42,254 nt of DNA, taken from positions 1-42,254 of the forward strand of contig CAKVBV010000013.1 of NCBI GenBank assembly GCA_934725535.1, read 5' to 3'. The notes beneath the pieces are model-generated. The model ran no database searches and was not told where the DNA came from. It worked only from the letters and a program-made list of their open reading frames with translations. Source of the DNA: an uncultured Bacteroidales bacterium (GTDB lineage Bacteria > Bacteroidota > Bacteroidia > Bacteroidales > Paludibacteraceae). Made by a program: the position numbers and the translations under genes. Below are positions 7,909-16,946 of this stretch, piece by piece; position 1 is the stretch's first letter, and every line of letters starts with the position of its first letter.

Positions 7909-8415
7909 CTATTCATCCACGTGGAATGACGAATCAATGCTCTTGAATATATACTCAAGTTCACGGGCTGTTCTGGCGGTAATAGATACGTATAAGATAT
8001 ATTTGTTTGTTTTGAAAGCAACCCAACGAGAAAACATATTAATACCCCTATTATCTCCTTTTCCTGCAAATTTTACTTCTAAGGCTCTACCGTTCACTCC
8101 AGCAAAACTTATGTCGTAATGGATACCTTGAGTTAGGTGAAAAGTTTCAGTATCTTCAAGAGCATTTTCATATACTTGTAGATATTCATCCGGTGTAACT
8201 CCTGTATAGATCAGAGGTATACACTGAACATAAACGCTATAACCCAAATCGTTGTCGTCATACGTAAATTGGAATGCTCCATTTTTTTCTACTATTGGTC
8301 CCTTAATCAACTTACCGGGACATGTGTACGAAATGTTTTTGTAAGATACTTTTGTTTCTGCATTTATTCCTATACAGAATAAAAGGATGGTTCCTAATAA
8401 AATTATTTTCTTCAT
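7909..8415 (-). CDS. Small secreted protein, unrecognised
   Basis: A 168-residue protein with a clear Sec signal peptide (MKKIILLGTILLFCIGINA). The mature part alternates beta-like strands and ends in a stretch on tolerance of surface expression: YILYVSITARTARELEYIF, then SIDSSFHVDE. The layout resembles small periplasmic proteins that use a SCP/PsbP-like fold, but I cannot assign a family. Base composition is clearly more AT-rich than the neighbouring genes. It is flanked by intergenic repeats on both sides and may be monocistronic. Confidence 0.7.
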   Translation of the reverse strand: MKKIILLGTILLFCIGINAETKVSYKNISYTCPGKLIKGPIVEKNGAFQFTYDDNDLGYSVYVQCIPLIYTGVTPDEYLQVYENALEDTETFHLTQGIHYDISFAGVNGRALEVKFAGKGDNRGINMFSRWVAFKTNKYILYVSITARTARELEYIFKSIDSSFHVDE

Positions 8416-8435
8416 TGTTTTTTATTTTTTTTATA

Positions 8436-8566
8436 TTGTTTCTTGTCAAGGCGATACTATTATCGCTCACATTTCCTTTACCCTCTATCTTCTAATTCCT
8501 ATTCTCTAATCTCTCCCCTCCTTGAAGGAGGGGCTTGGGGAGGTCTCTGTCATCACGCCGACAACT
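8436..8566. other. Intergenic stretch with two small palindromes
   Basis: The region between the small secreted gene and the TPR gene holds a GCGATA/TATCGC hairpin near 8451-8466 and the palindrome CCTCCTTGAAGGAGG near 8517-8531, a short motif followed by GGCTTGGGGAGG. No gene is visible. The 11-bp array at 8567-8632 follows. Confidence 0.5.
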
Positions 8567-8632
8567 ACGGTATTTTCACGGTTGATACACGGTAGATACA
8601 CGGTAGATACACGGTAGATAATCGGTATATTG
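8567..8632. repeat. 11-bp-period array, ACGGTAGATAC type
   Basis: Six consecutive 11-mers based on ACGGTAGATAC. The same six-unit array with the same right flank (TGTGCTRACCACRTAATACCCTGAC in pieces) is found at 41971-42036. It lies between a TPR gene and a small secreted-protein gene. Confidence 0.85.
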
Positions 8633-8714
8633 TGCTGACCACGTAATACCCTGACCGTAGGCATACGCTATCTCCCCCGCCTACCTGCCGCTGTCTCTCA
8701 CCAACCGCAACGCC

Positions 8715-10355
8715 CTATTTCATATCCGTATCAGCCCCTTTCAGCAAATCGAACTTGCTCTGCACCTCTTGTTTGCGGTACTTGTTGAGTATCTCTTTGA
8801 AACGCGGCAGTTCACGGATAGCGTCGAGGTCAGTATCTGCAGCGATATGCTGGAAATCTCGGTAGCCCAATGACAACGCCTTGTCGAAAGCGTTCAACGC
8901 CTGCTCGCTACGCCCCATCAGTGCGTAAAGGCACGCCGCATCATAGTAGTTGTCGTTAGTCGGTTCTACCACAAGGATACTATCCATCCACGCCAACGCC
9001 TCTGTATCCCGCCCGAGGAAATGAAGCGCATACTGACGCACGGAAGAACCATCGATAGTGGTATCCATAGCCAACACCTGCTCAAAATCCACCTTTGCCT
9101 TTGCCGTATCGCCCTGTATCAGTTCCAAACGACCGCGCCACAGATAAGCACCTGCCGCAGGACTCAACTCGATACAACGCGATATGTCCGACAAAGCCTC
9201 ATCATACCTCTTTTGTTCCCATTGGACTATAGTACGCAGGTAATAACCGTTGGCAGCATAGGACGGGTGATTCTGTATGACATACGAAAAATCATTGAGC
9301 GCATTGGTATAGTCGCCAATCCCTGTATAGCAACACCCGCGATTGAGGTATGCATACGCATAATCCGCATTGATATTGAGTAGTGCCGTGAGGTCGGCAA
9401 TCGCCTTGCGGTACTGATACAGGTTTTGGTAGCAATCTGCGCGATTGGCAAGCACAAACGGGTCGGCGGTTCCCTCCATCCGCTCCATCATATCCAGGTC
9501 TTTGATAGCATCGGCATAGTACCCTTTCTCTATATAGATACGAACCCGAACACCCATGTAGAACAACTGTGGATAATCCGTCAGATGGCTTATCTGCTCG
9601 GACACGGCATTGAGCAGGTACGGATACTCGGTATCGGCGGCAGCAATCAGTATATCGGTGTCGCCAAACCGCCCCGTCTCGTTGTAACCGAGGTTGAGGT
9701 AACGGATATACTGGTCTATGAACTTGGTAGTCTCGCCGCTTAACATCGCCAATCCTGCGGACAAGCGCCATGCCTCGGCGTTGTATGGATAGAGCACTGT
9801 GATAGAAGTGAGCATGGCACGTGCCTCATCATATTTGCCCAATTGCAGGGTGCAGCGTGCAATCTCCACCAAGTGCGACTCGTCGGCTGGCACTAATTTG
9901 CTTGCCGCCTTATAGTCCGCAAGGGCTGCCGCATAGTTCTCCTTATGGTAGTACAACTCGCCCCGTGCGGCATACGCATCGGCGTTCTTCTTGTCTTTTT
10001 TGATGGCGGTGGTGTAGTCGTCCAACGCTTTCTGCAACTCACCCGCATACATATACGTCGTGCCGCGCAACCGATATACTTCGCTGACGGATATACCGGA
10101 TGTCTTGACGTATTTCAGTACCATATCTATATCCTGCAACGCCATACCGTATTGCTCCTGCATAATGTTGGCAATGGCACGGTAGCGGTACAGCATACCG
10201 TTCTTGGGGTATTGTTGTAACTCGATGGTACATAGTTGCACCGCATCCGCATATTGTGCACTATCCATCAACTGCCTGATTTGCGCAGTCTGCTGCGCCA
10301 CGAGCGACATCACTGACATGCAGAGTGCCGCCAAAAGAACTGTCAATCGGTTCAT
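8715..10355 (-). CDS. Secreted TPR-repeat protein
   Basis: A 546-residue protein with a signal peptide (cleavage after about residue 20, LVAQQ) followed by tetratricopeptide repeats almost throughout. Clear repeat consensus strings include AYAARGELYYHKENYAAAL, AYLNRGCCYTGIGDYTNAL and LYALMGRSEQALNAFDKAL, giving about ten repeats. Such proteins are periplasmic or outer-membrane-associated scaffolds. There is no enzymatic domain. It lies 188 nt downstream of the last kinase gene of the signalling locus, separated by a strong inverted repeat, so it may or may not belong to that locus. Confidence 0.88.
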   Translation of the reverse strand: MNRLTVLLAALCMSVMSLVAQQTAQIRQLMDSAQYADAVQLCTIELQQYPKNGMLYRYRAIANIMQEQYGMALQDIDMVLKYVKTSGISVSEVYRLRGTTYMYAGELQKALDDYTTAIKKDKKNADAYAARGELYYHKENYAAALADYKAASKLVPADESHLVEIARCTLQLGKYDEARAMLTSITVLYPYNAEAWRLSAGLAMLSGETTKFIDQYIRYLNLGYNETGRFGDTDILIAAADTEYPYLLNAVSEQISHLTDYPQLFYMGVRVRIYIEKGYYADAIKDLDMMERMEGTADPFVLANRADCYQNLYQYRKAIADLTALLNINADYAYAYLNRGCCYTGIGDYTNALNDFSYVIQNHPSYAANGYYLRTIVQWEQKRYDEALSDISRCIELSPAAGAYLWRGRLELIQGDTAKAKVDFEQVLAMDTTIDGSSVRQYALHFLGRDTEALAWMDSILVVEPTNDNYYDAACLYALMGRSEQALNAFDKALSLGYRDFQHIAADTDLDAIRELPRFKEILNKYRKQEVQSKFDLLKGADTDMK

Positions 10356-10448
10356 ATCTTTATATTTATCTTTTATATCTGTATATTTGTCTTATTTACT
10401 ACATCTGTTATCCTTTCCTATCTCTGCGATATTTTGGCAGTATCATTG

Positions 10449-10509
10449 CACCACTTTCTGCGGTACACAACTTTGTGGACCACAAGATTGTGTACCAATG
10501 ATAGTGGTG
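10449..10509. repeat. Long nested inverted repeat
   Basis: Arms of 17 nt (10462-10478 and 10480-10496, two mismatches) form an almost perfect palindrome around GGTACACAA/TTGTGTACC. They are enclosed by CACCACT (10449-10455) and AGTGGTG (10503-10509). It sits between the end of a kinase gene and the TPR gene. There is no T-tract, so a simple intrinsic terminator is not obvious. The rest of 10356-10543 shows nothing else. Confidence 0.75.
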
Positions 10510-10543
10510 TATTTTTCTTATACTCTATCAACCTAATTTTTTA

Positions 10544-11530
10544 TTAAATTAAAATCCACTTTAGTAACATATAAATTACAAGCAACGCAAAAAGTGTAAT
10601 AGTCAAACCAAACACAACGCGAAACATAATACTCCCCAAACCTATTTCATCCTCCTCTTGTGTACCTGCAACCGAATTGCCTGACTCTGGCAATTTACCT
10701 TTGAATTCAGTAGGGGGTGTTGATGATATCCTCTTTTCATTCTCTAATATGACTGCCGTAGGTCTATCCCATGGATTGGTAGCAAGCATTATATTTATTA
10801 TGTGCTTTAGTTGCTCGGAATAGTCTCCTATGATACTCGGTACTTCTGCTCCATTCTTTTGTAGAAGCCCGCCAAGCAGAGTGCCATCGCCGAAAGGAAC
10901 GGAACCTGTGATAAGTTCATAGAGTGTGGCACCCAGTGCCCATACATCACTGGAAAAAGTTGGAGCAGGATTGGTAGAGAAACGCTCCGGTGCCATATAG
11001 GCTGCTGTACCGGAACCGATATTGTTTATGGATTGAGTCTTGGATAATGTAGCACGAGTTCGTGCTGAGATACCAAAGTCGGTGATAAGGTAATGCCCGT
11101 CAGCGGCTTGCAGGATATTGTCAGGCTTAATGTCTTGGTGCACGATATTGTGCTCGTGTAAGTAAGCCAATCCTGCAGCCACATCGTGAAGCACATTCCA
11201 TATCTCATCCTCGCTTACATGTCCTGCACGCTTGGTAACAGAACCATTGGCACAATAGGGCATCACAAGATAGGGCATACCGTCGCACACATCAAAATGC
11301 TGCGGTTTGAGCAGATTAGGGTGATTGAGATTATAAACACGGCGTATCTCACCGGCAAAGGCTTCTATGCCGTCACTATCTAAACCGCCATTGGGCGCAT
11401 AGATTTTGAGAGCGAGGTCCAGACCTGTGTACTTGTCCTGTGCGAGCCATACCTCGCTAAACCCACCACGCCCTATCAATCGAACAAGGGTATAGTGGTT
11501 ATGAAATAACGTATTAGGTTGAAGTTGCAT
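10544..11530 (-). CDS. Ser/Thr protein kinase with C-terminal membrane anchor
   Basis: A 328-residue eukaryote-like kinase. The glycine loop GRGGFSEVW is at 20-28, the ATP lysine at K42, the helix-C Glu at E61, the catalytic loop HQDIKPDN at 131-138 and DFG at 151-153, with MAPERF as the APE motif. The catalytic loop has Gln in place of the Arg of HRD, making it a non-RD kinase by sequence. A single transmembrane helix (about 302-326) ends the protein, so the kinase faces the cytoplasm with essentially no periplasmic domain. It lies 15 nt after the BACON protein gene. A paralogous kinase with a periplasmic domain is encoded at 13165-14541. Confidence 0.93.
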   Translation of the reverse strand: MQLQPNTLFHNHYTLVRLIGRGGFSEVWLAQDKYTGLDLALKIYAPNGGLDSDGIEAFAGEIRRVYNLNHPNLLKPQHFDVCDGMPYLVMPYCANGSVTKRAGHVSEDEIWNVLHDVAAGLAYLHEHNIVHQDIKPDNILQAADGHYLITDFGISARTRATLSKTQSINNIGSGTAAYMAPERFSTNPAPTFSSDVWALGATLYELITGSVPFGDGTLLGGLLQKNGAEVPSIIGDYSEQLKHIINIMLATNPWDRPTAVILENEKRISSTPPTEFKGKLPESGNSVAGTQEEDEIGLGSIMFRVVFGLTITLFALLVIYMLLKWILI

Positions 11531-11545
11531 AGTTGTTATCGTTTT

Positions 11546-13162
11546 TTATCTCCACTTAGTTGCCCATTGTATAGATACGCCAACAGTGTACATACCATCA
11601 TAACGTACAAAGAAATCGGAAGATGCCCATACGCCCCACTCCCAATGCAGACCTCCCTCTGCTCTGAACCAAAAATCTCCCTCTCTAAATCCAATGGAAG
11701 GTCCGGCACCAAAGTATATTGCCTTATTGCTGGAAGTTGGTATGTAAAAATCAAGCATGGGTTGATATGCATAGCGGGTGGTTCCATAAACGAAATCATA
11801 ACCTCCTGTCATATCCAGAGGACGGATTCCTATAGGACCTAACCGACAACGTAGTGCTGATTCTGTGAATGTTGCACCCGTTCCTATTTCGCCTGATATC
11901 CCAAACCAAGTAATGGCAACCGAACCATTTGTATTGATGAAGCGTTGGTATGCTGATTGGTGGTATGCAGAACGATTGGATGCACTGCGGTTTCTTGAAG
12001 AGGAATGATGGCTATTCGAGCCATAGGAAGATGATGAACTTTGAGATTGTACGGGTGCAGATTGCCACAAACGTACTTTGATATCTTTGCTGCCATCCAC
12101 TAACCGTACATTAAAGAAATCTTCACGTGTCCCTGTACCCGTATTCGCATAAATAGTAACTTTGAGCGTGTTCCCATTCCGTGTGACAGAATACATATTC
12201 CCCGTTGGAAACTGAATCTCCCAAGCACGATTGCTGCTTACCGTAAGGTATTCTGTTGTCCCAGAAGAGCCTGTGATGATAGAGGTTTTGCTCACGGACA
12301 AGGAAACCGCACTATTTGTTGTAGAGGATGCACTACTTGTCGAAGAACTTGCATTGTTTGTCGAAGAACTTGCACTACTACTTTTTCCTGTTTGTGATAA
12401 TGAAATCATGACCTTCTTATCTCCACAAACCACAAAAAAATAGTCGGATCGTGAGGTTGTATAGTCATTTGGGGTAATACGTACTGTAATAGTGTTACCG
12501 CTACGAGTGGTAGTGTACATATAACTGCTTCCGTATTGAATACTCCAATTGCCATTGCAATTAACGGTAAGGTATTCAGTAGTTCCATTTGCAGAACAAG
12601 ATATAGATGTTTTGCTAACGTACAAATATGTACTTCCCGAACTCGCAGAAGAGTTTTTGTTATTGCTCGAAGAGTTTTGCCCCGATTGGGAAACTGTAAC
12701 ACGAACTGACTTTCGTCCATCTGCTGACTTCACATCAAAATAATCACTGCGACTACTTGCATTTGGATTTGGACGGCAATATATTGTCAGTGTATTGTTG
12801 TTCCGCGTTACAGAAAACATAGATGATGAAGTATTGGCTGCAATCCAATCATGGTTGCAATGGACAGATATTGTTTCCGTGCCACCACTTGCGCCAAAGT
12901 TCAGAGAACTACGCACAGACAGAGTAGTCGGTGCTAATGCCTCATTGCACTTGTTTATCCAACTTTGGACATCTTTGTAATTACTACCGCACTCTGAACG
13001 AACATACACAAACAATTCTTTTGCTGTCTGATAGTTTCCTGCATTAAAATTCTGTTTCCCTTCTGTTAATGAAATATCACAAGTTTCATCAGCATACGAA
13101 AATGGAGTGCATAACAGTACTATAGCAAGTACTGCGAATAATGAAAAAATAGTACGTTCCAT
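11546..13162 (-). CDS. Triple BACON-repeat protein with C-terminal barrel-like domain
   Basis: A 538-residue exported protein (signal peptide about 1-24). A short TPR-like helical part (about 30-75) is followed by three BACON-type beta-sandwich repeats (about 80-160, 178-258 and 286-367). Each has a TTEYLTV- or TETISV-like strand, a W and a RSDYF- or REDFF-like strand. Ser-rich linkers join them. The last 130 residues alternate aromatic and polar residues and resemble a small outer-membrane beta-barrel. BACON domains usually bind carbohydrate or mucin-like ligands. The gene lies between two kinase genes, 2 nt from one and 15 nt from the other, which suggests an outer-surface sensor for the signalling locus. 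Confidence 0.85.
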   Translation of the reverse strand: MERTIFSLFAVLAIVLLCTPFSYADETCDISLTEGKQNFNAGNYQTAKELFVYVRSECGSNYKDVQSWINKCNEALAPTTLSVRSSLNFGASGGTETISVHCNHDWIAANTSSSMFSVTRNNNTLTIYCRPNPNASSRSDYFDVKSADGRKSVRVTVSQSGQNSSSNNKNSSASSGSTYLYVSKTSISCSANGTTEYLTVNCNGNWSIQYGSSYMYTTTRSGNTITVRITPNDYTTSRSDYFFVVCGDKKVMISLSQTGKSSSASSSTNNASSSTSSASSTTNSAVSLSVSKTSIITGSSGTTEYLTVSSNRAWEIQFPTGNMYSVTRNGNTLKVTIYANTGTGTREDFFNVRLVDGSKDIKVRLWQSAPVQSQSSSSSYGSNSHHSSSRNRSASNRSAYHQSAYQRFINTNGSVAITWFGISGEIGTGATFTESALRCRLGPIGIRPLDMTGGYDFVYGTTRYAYQPMLDFYIPTSSNKAIYFGAGPSIGFREGDFWFRAEGGLHWEWGVWASSDFFVRYDGMYTVGVSIQWATKWR

Positions 13163-13164
13163 AA

Positions 13165-14541
13165 TTATATACGTCTCTTTATTTGACCGACTTTATCTAA
13201 CTTTTCCCCCAATTTTGCTTCTGTATTAGTTCCCACAGGTGCCCGTTGATATTTCCCCCTCACTACATCATAAATATCTGCTGCTTTTTTATTTAAGGCA
13301 TTCCGTTTGGTAGAATATACTCGTACACCTTGATATTTCGGTGAATCCTCATATCCTTTGATTTTATCCAATGCACTAAGGGCTTGTTCCAATGCATCAA
13401 TGTTATCAATGTTTGCTTGTGAGATGTAAGTGTCAAATTGTGATACCACCGTCCTATGATTATTAGCTATAGCCTCTTTTTCTCTTTGATTCTCTGAACA
13501 TCGCGAAATACACACGCCACAAAGGATGAGTACTAACAATCCTACCATCCACCATAGACATGCCGTTATTTTCTTTTGTGGGTCAGGTGCCGAAGGAGTG
13601 ATTACTAACGGTCTAGGCTGCGTAGGCGGAGTGGCAACCCGTTGGGTGGGACGTGCGGTAGTTGTGCTGGAACTTGTGGAGGAAGATGTGTCGGTCTGCC
13701 TTTGCGTGGGGCGTGAGGAAGCAGATGCCGTCGGTTTTATCAACGACGGGTTGGCTGCCCACGTGGCGAGGGTGTCGGCTGTAGGGCGGTCCCACGTCTC
13801 ACGGGCAAGCATAAGGTGTATGACGTGGGTGAGTGCGGGAGAGATTCGCCTGGTGATGTCTGGTATCTCGGCACCGTTCTTCTGCATACCGCCGCCTATC
13901 TCACCAAAGGGCACATCACCCGTGATGAGTTCGTAAATCATCGCGCCGAGTGACCAGATGTCGCTCGCCTTGGTAGGTGCAGGCTGTGCCGAGAAACGTT
14001 CGGGACCCATATATGCCATAGTGCCGCCCGACGTGGAGGCACCCAACATACTCTTGCGCAAGGTAGTACGCGCCTTGGTGGAGATACCGAAATCGGTAAT
14101 GCGATAGTTGCCACTCTCATCAAGCAGGATATTGTCGGGCTTGATATCCTGATGCACAATATCCTTGCTATGGAGATAAGCCAAACCCGCTGCCACATCG
14201 TGGAGCACGCGCCATACCTGCTCCTCGGATAGTTTGCCGACCTGTTTGCTGAGTGCGCCCTTGGGGCAGTATTCCATAATGAGATAGGGCATATTCTCCC
14301 ATTGGTCCACGTGGTCGGGCTTGAGTAGATTAGGGTGCGTGAGGTGGTGCACACTCGCCAATTCCTGACAGAACTCGCGCAGTCCGTCGTTATCCAATCC
14401 CTGTCCGGGGGCATAGACCTTGATAGCAATATCGAGGTTTGTCCATGTGTCGTGCGCCAACCAGACCTCCGAAAAGCCGCCACGCCCTATGAGACTGCGC
14501 AGTTGGTAGCGGTTGGCAAAAAGTGTATCTTGCTGTAACAT
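13165..14541 (-). CDS. Transmembrane Ser/Thr kinase with periplasmic domain
   Basis: A 458-residue kinase: glycine loop GRGGFSEVW (19-27), K41, catalytic loop HQDIKPDN (D132), DFG (150-152) and MGPERF. As in the neighbouring kinase, HRD is replaced by HQD. A Thr/Ser/Pro-rich juxtamembrane linker (about 270-320) precedes a transmembrane helix (about 326-347) and a roughly 110-residue helical periplasmic domain without a recognised family (no PASTA repeat). This gives the classic receptor-kinase topology: cytoplasmic kinase and external sensor. The gene abuts the BACON protein gene by 2 nt. An AT-rich leader element lies upstream. Confidence 0.93.
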   Translation of the reverse strand: MLQQDTLFANRYQLRSLIGRGGFSEVWLAHDTWTNLDIAIKVYAPGQGLDNDGLREFCQELASVHHLTHPNLLKPDHVDQWENMPYLIMEYCPKGALSKQVGKLSEEQVWRVLHDVAAGLAYLHSKDIVHQDIKPDNILLDESGNYRITDFGISTKARTTLRKSMLGASTSGGTMAYMGPERFSAQPAPTKASDIWSLGAMIYELITGDVPFGEIGGGMQKNGAEIPDITRRISPALTHVIHLMLARETWDRPTADTLATWAANPSLIKPTASASSRPTQRQTDTSSSTSSSTTTARPTQRVATPPTQPRPLVITPSAPDPQKKITACLWWMVGLLVLILCGVCISRCSENQREKEAIANNHRTVVSQFDTYISQANIDNIDALEQALSALDKIKGYEDSPKYQGVRVYSTKRNALNKKAADIYDVVRGKYQRAPVGTNTEAKLGEKLDKVGQIKRRI

Positions 14542-14554
14542 TGTTTCCGTTAAA

Positions 14555-14702
14555 TCAAACTATTAAACATATAATTATCAACGAATTATCCATTAATTTC
14601 CGTCATCTGTTCTCTATACAAGCCATACAGAATCTTACGTTAATGATCGTATGATAAATCGTTAATTCATTTACGATTTGACAATTTACGATGTACGATT
14701 TA
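14555..14702 (-). repeat. AT-rich leader element and TACGATTT repeats
   Basis: This gap between the phosphatase and the kinase genes holds a CATATAATTATC/ATTATCCATTAATTT element like those at 16152-16235 and 26585-26915, then TACGATTT-type repeats at 14661-14702. No gene is seen. Confidence 0.55.
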
Positions 14703-16130
14703 TTTATCTATTGCTGTTAATTGAACATCCGGTGCTGTGATATCGTCTTGATGATTAGCAGTATCGCTCTTTACTACTTCGGGTACAACCTCTTTGGGTG
14801 ATGTTGTTTGCGGAGCAGAGATAGTATCTTGTACTTGTTTGACACCTTCTTCGGCTTGCTTTTGCTCTTGTTCCTCGCGCTCTTGGCGGGCTTTCTCTTC
14901 AGCGTCAGCATGCTGCTCTTCCTTTTCTTTTATAGTGGCAGGGCTGTCCTTATGCTCTTTCTTAGTATTATCTTGCTTTGCTTTGTCTATGTCCGTAGCA
15001 ATACCCTTCTTAGAAGAGGTGTTCATCTGTGTAGAAAAAGCAGGTGCATTAGAAGATTCGTTTGAGTCTTCATTTAGAGCGTTCTGCGTACCTGTAGTTG
15101 TTTGCTCTTCTACCGCGGACGGGGCATCCGCGTCCCATGAAGGGGTATCTTTGGCAGGAAGGAAACAGCAGATAGCAATACTTGCACCGGCGATAAGCAC
15201 TACGGCAAGAATGGCAGCAATGATGCATTTGAGACGGCGGTTGGTGCGTAGAAGTTTGGCTTTGGATGCACTAACGCTTTTATCCGCAGAGGTATCTGCT
15301 ACGTGCTTGACAGGCGGAATACCTCCTGCCGTGATTTGAGCGAGGATAGTAGTTACATTATCGTGCCACCCTGCTGCCTCGTCGGCTGCCCATAGCGCAT
15401 CGCGACACTCGGAAACAGCAGCATGATGCTGCTCAATGACCTCTTGGATTTGATGGTCTTGCAAGCAACCGCATAGTCCGTCGCTACAAAGCAGGTAGAT
15501 ATCGCCCTGCTGAATATCAAAAGCACGCACATCGGGTTGTGCCGCGCCGCGCGGGTCTCCGAGACTGCGGGTGATGATATTGTTGTTCGGGTGGAAGAAT
15601 GCCAGTTCTTCGGTGATACTGCCTGCGTCCACCAGTTCCTGCACATAACTATGGTCGTGCGAGAGACGTTCCAATCCCGATACAGCATTATAGCGGTAGG
15701 CACGTGAATCACCGCACCAGCCTATGTATGCCTTGCCGTGCAGCAGCCACACCAGCACAATGGTGCTGCCCATACCCTCAGTGGCGAGGTTGCGTTTGCT
15801 CTCCGCCTTGATAGCCGCATCTGCGGCTTGGATAGCCGTGGTGATGAACTTCTCGGGGCGGGCAAGTGCGTCTTTGGATATCTTGCTCTTGCAGAAACAT
15901 TCTTTGACAGTCTGTACCGCAATGGCAGACGCCACTTCACCCGCATTCATACCACCCATGCCGTCACAGACGACCAGCAAGGTGCCGAGGTTGCCCAAGG
16001 TGAGTTCCTCGTTTGCCGTGAAACCGTGGCGGTTGGTGGCTATATCGGCAATGATTTGGTAGTTATCCTCATTGCTTTCGCGTCCCGCTGCCTCGCAGCG
16101 TGCCGCTAATGTAAATTTAATATCCTTCAT
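14700..16130 (-). CDS. PP2C-family phosphatase with transmembrane helix and acidic coiled tail
   Basis: A 476-residue PPM/PP2C phosphatase, the expected partner that reverses kinase signalling. Metal-binding motifs are visible: SNEDNYQ near the start, VVCDGMGGMN, a CSDGLCG motif and DNVTTILAQ. One transmembrane helix follows (about residues 305-325), then a long periplasmic tail rich in Glu, Lys and Gln (a predicted coiled coil with repeated EEKARQEREEQEQK-like runs). ATG 16130 (MKDIKFTL) is preferred over an upstream in-frame GTG at 16151, because it places the catalytic domain immediately at the start as usual. It is part of the kinase/FHA locus. Confidence 0.92.
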   Translation of the reverse strand: MKDIKFTLAARCEAAGRESNEDNYQIIADIATNRHGFTANEELTLGNLGTLLVVCDGMGGMNAGEVASAIAVQTVKECFCKSKISKDALARPEKFITTAIQAADAAIKAESKRNLATEGMGSTIVLVWLLHGKAYIGWCGDSRAYRYNAVSGLERLSHDHSYVQELVDAGSITEELAFFHPNNNIITRSLGDPRGAAQPDVRAFDIQQGDIYLLCSDGLCGCLQDHQIQEVIEQHHAAVSECRDALWAADEAAGWHDNVTTILAQITAGGIPPVKHVADTSADKSVSASKAKLLRTNRRLKCIIAAILAVVLIAGASIAICCFLPAKDTPSWDADAPSAVEEQTTTGTQNALNEDSNESSNAPAFSTQMNTSSKKGIATDIDKAKQDNTKKEHKDSPATIKEKEEQHADAEEKARQEREEQEQKQAEEGVKQVQDTISAPQTTSPKEVVPEVVKSDTANHQDDITAPDVQLTAIDK

Positions 16131-16151
16131 TGTTGTCACATTAATTACCAC

Positions 16152-16235
16152 TTAAATAACATATAATTATCCATATAATTGACCATAAATTTTTCTCCAT
16201 TAACAGCCATTAGAGAACCATAAAAAACGTTTTTA
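16152..16235 (-). repeat. AT-rich TTTAATGG-type leader element
   Basis: CATATAATTATC, a CATTAAC/CATTAG run and CCATAAAAAACG form a diverged copy of the leader elements best seen upstream of the endonuclease-family gene (26585-26915). It lies directly upstream of the PP2C gene. A shortened copy is at 18466-18512, before the FHA-protease gene. Confidence 0.6.
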
Positions 16236-16245
16236 GTTTCATTTG

Positions 16246-16923
16246 CTACATATAGTAGCTATAACTGCCATATTTGTCTGCATAGAAGTATGCCGTACCT
16301 GCAATTTTGAGGCGATAAATATCACGCTGTTCATTATTTAACGCGTTCCGCAATGTTTGAGGAACATTACCATAGAATTTATAGCCACCAGAATATACAG
16401 CAACCATAGCATCATCTGTAACACAGACTGCCCATAATTGACCGAAACTATTAGACCCTTCTTCTAACCAATTCATTATCCATTGTTCAGATGCGGAATA
16501 ATAGTTTTGACTTACAGCGATCCAATCTCCTGCATCATTAAATGTAACAGATGTAATCACTTCATTAGCAGAATTCCACTCTCTGATTTTTTGCTCTAAA
16601 GAATAGGGTATGTTGCTCCAACGAAATCCATTGTTTCCATATAGAATAAGCCATGAGCCACCTTCTGTAATTTGGACATCATCAATATATTCTCTATCAC
16701 CATTTAACTCATTGAGGGCATCTGACAACCCATAAGGCAGACCAGAACCAGCCCAACCGTTTCGTCCATACAACATCAAATCTCCATTTGTCTTAGTGAT
16801 GGCTACATTCCTGCATTCACCTTGAATACGAATTTGGTCTTTAATGTAATCCCGACTATTCTGTGCATAGACTATGGCACTAAAAAATAGAGTGGATAAT
16901 AACAAATATCTTTTCAGTTTCAT
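16246..16923 (-). CDS. Secreted protein with about 45-residue repeats
   Basis: A 225-residue protein with a signal peptide (MKLKRYLLLSTLFFSAIVYA). The mature part is made of about four and a half repeats of 43-45 residues. Each contains a strand such as LMLYGRNGW, WLILYGNNGF, WIAVSQN or MVAVYSGGY, a proline-containing turn (LPYGL, IPYSL, VPQTL), and an amphipathic helix ending in N or W. The pattern suggests an incomplete beta-propeller or solenoid. No known family is recognised. The gene is 24 nt downstream of the FHA-protease gene and is probably part of the same transcript, which suggests a periplasmic partner for the protease or the kinases. Confidence 0.82.
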   Translation of the reverse strand: MKLKRYLLLSTLFFSAIVYAQNSRDYIKDQIRIQGECRNVAITKTNGDLMLYGRNGWAGSGLPYGLSDALNELNGDREYIDDVQITEGGSWLILYGNNGFRWSNIPYSLEQKIREWNSANEVITSVTFNDAGDWIAVSQNYYSASEQWIMNWLEEGSNSFGQLWAVCVTDDAMVAVYSGGYKFYGNVPQTLRNALNNEQRDIYRLKIAGTAYFYADKYGSYSYYM

Positions 16924-16946
16924 ACTTGATATAATTATAAGGGTTG

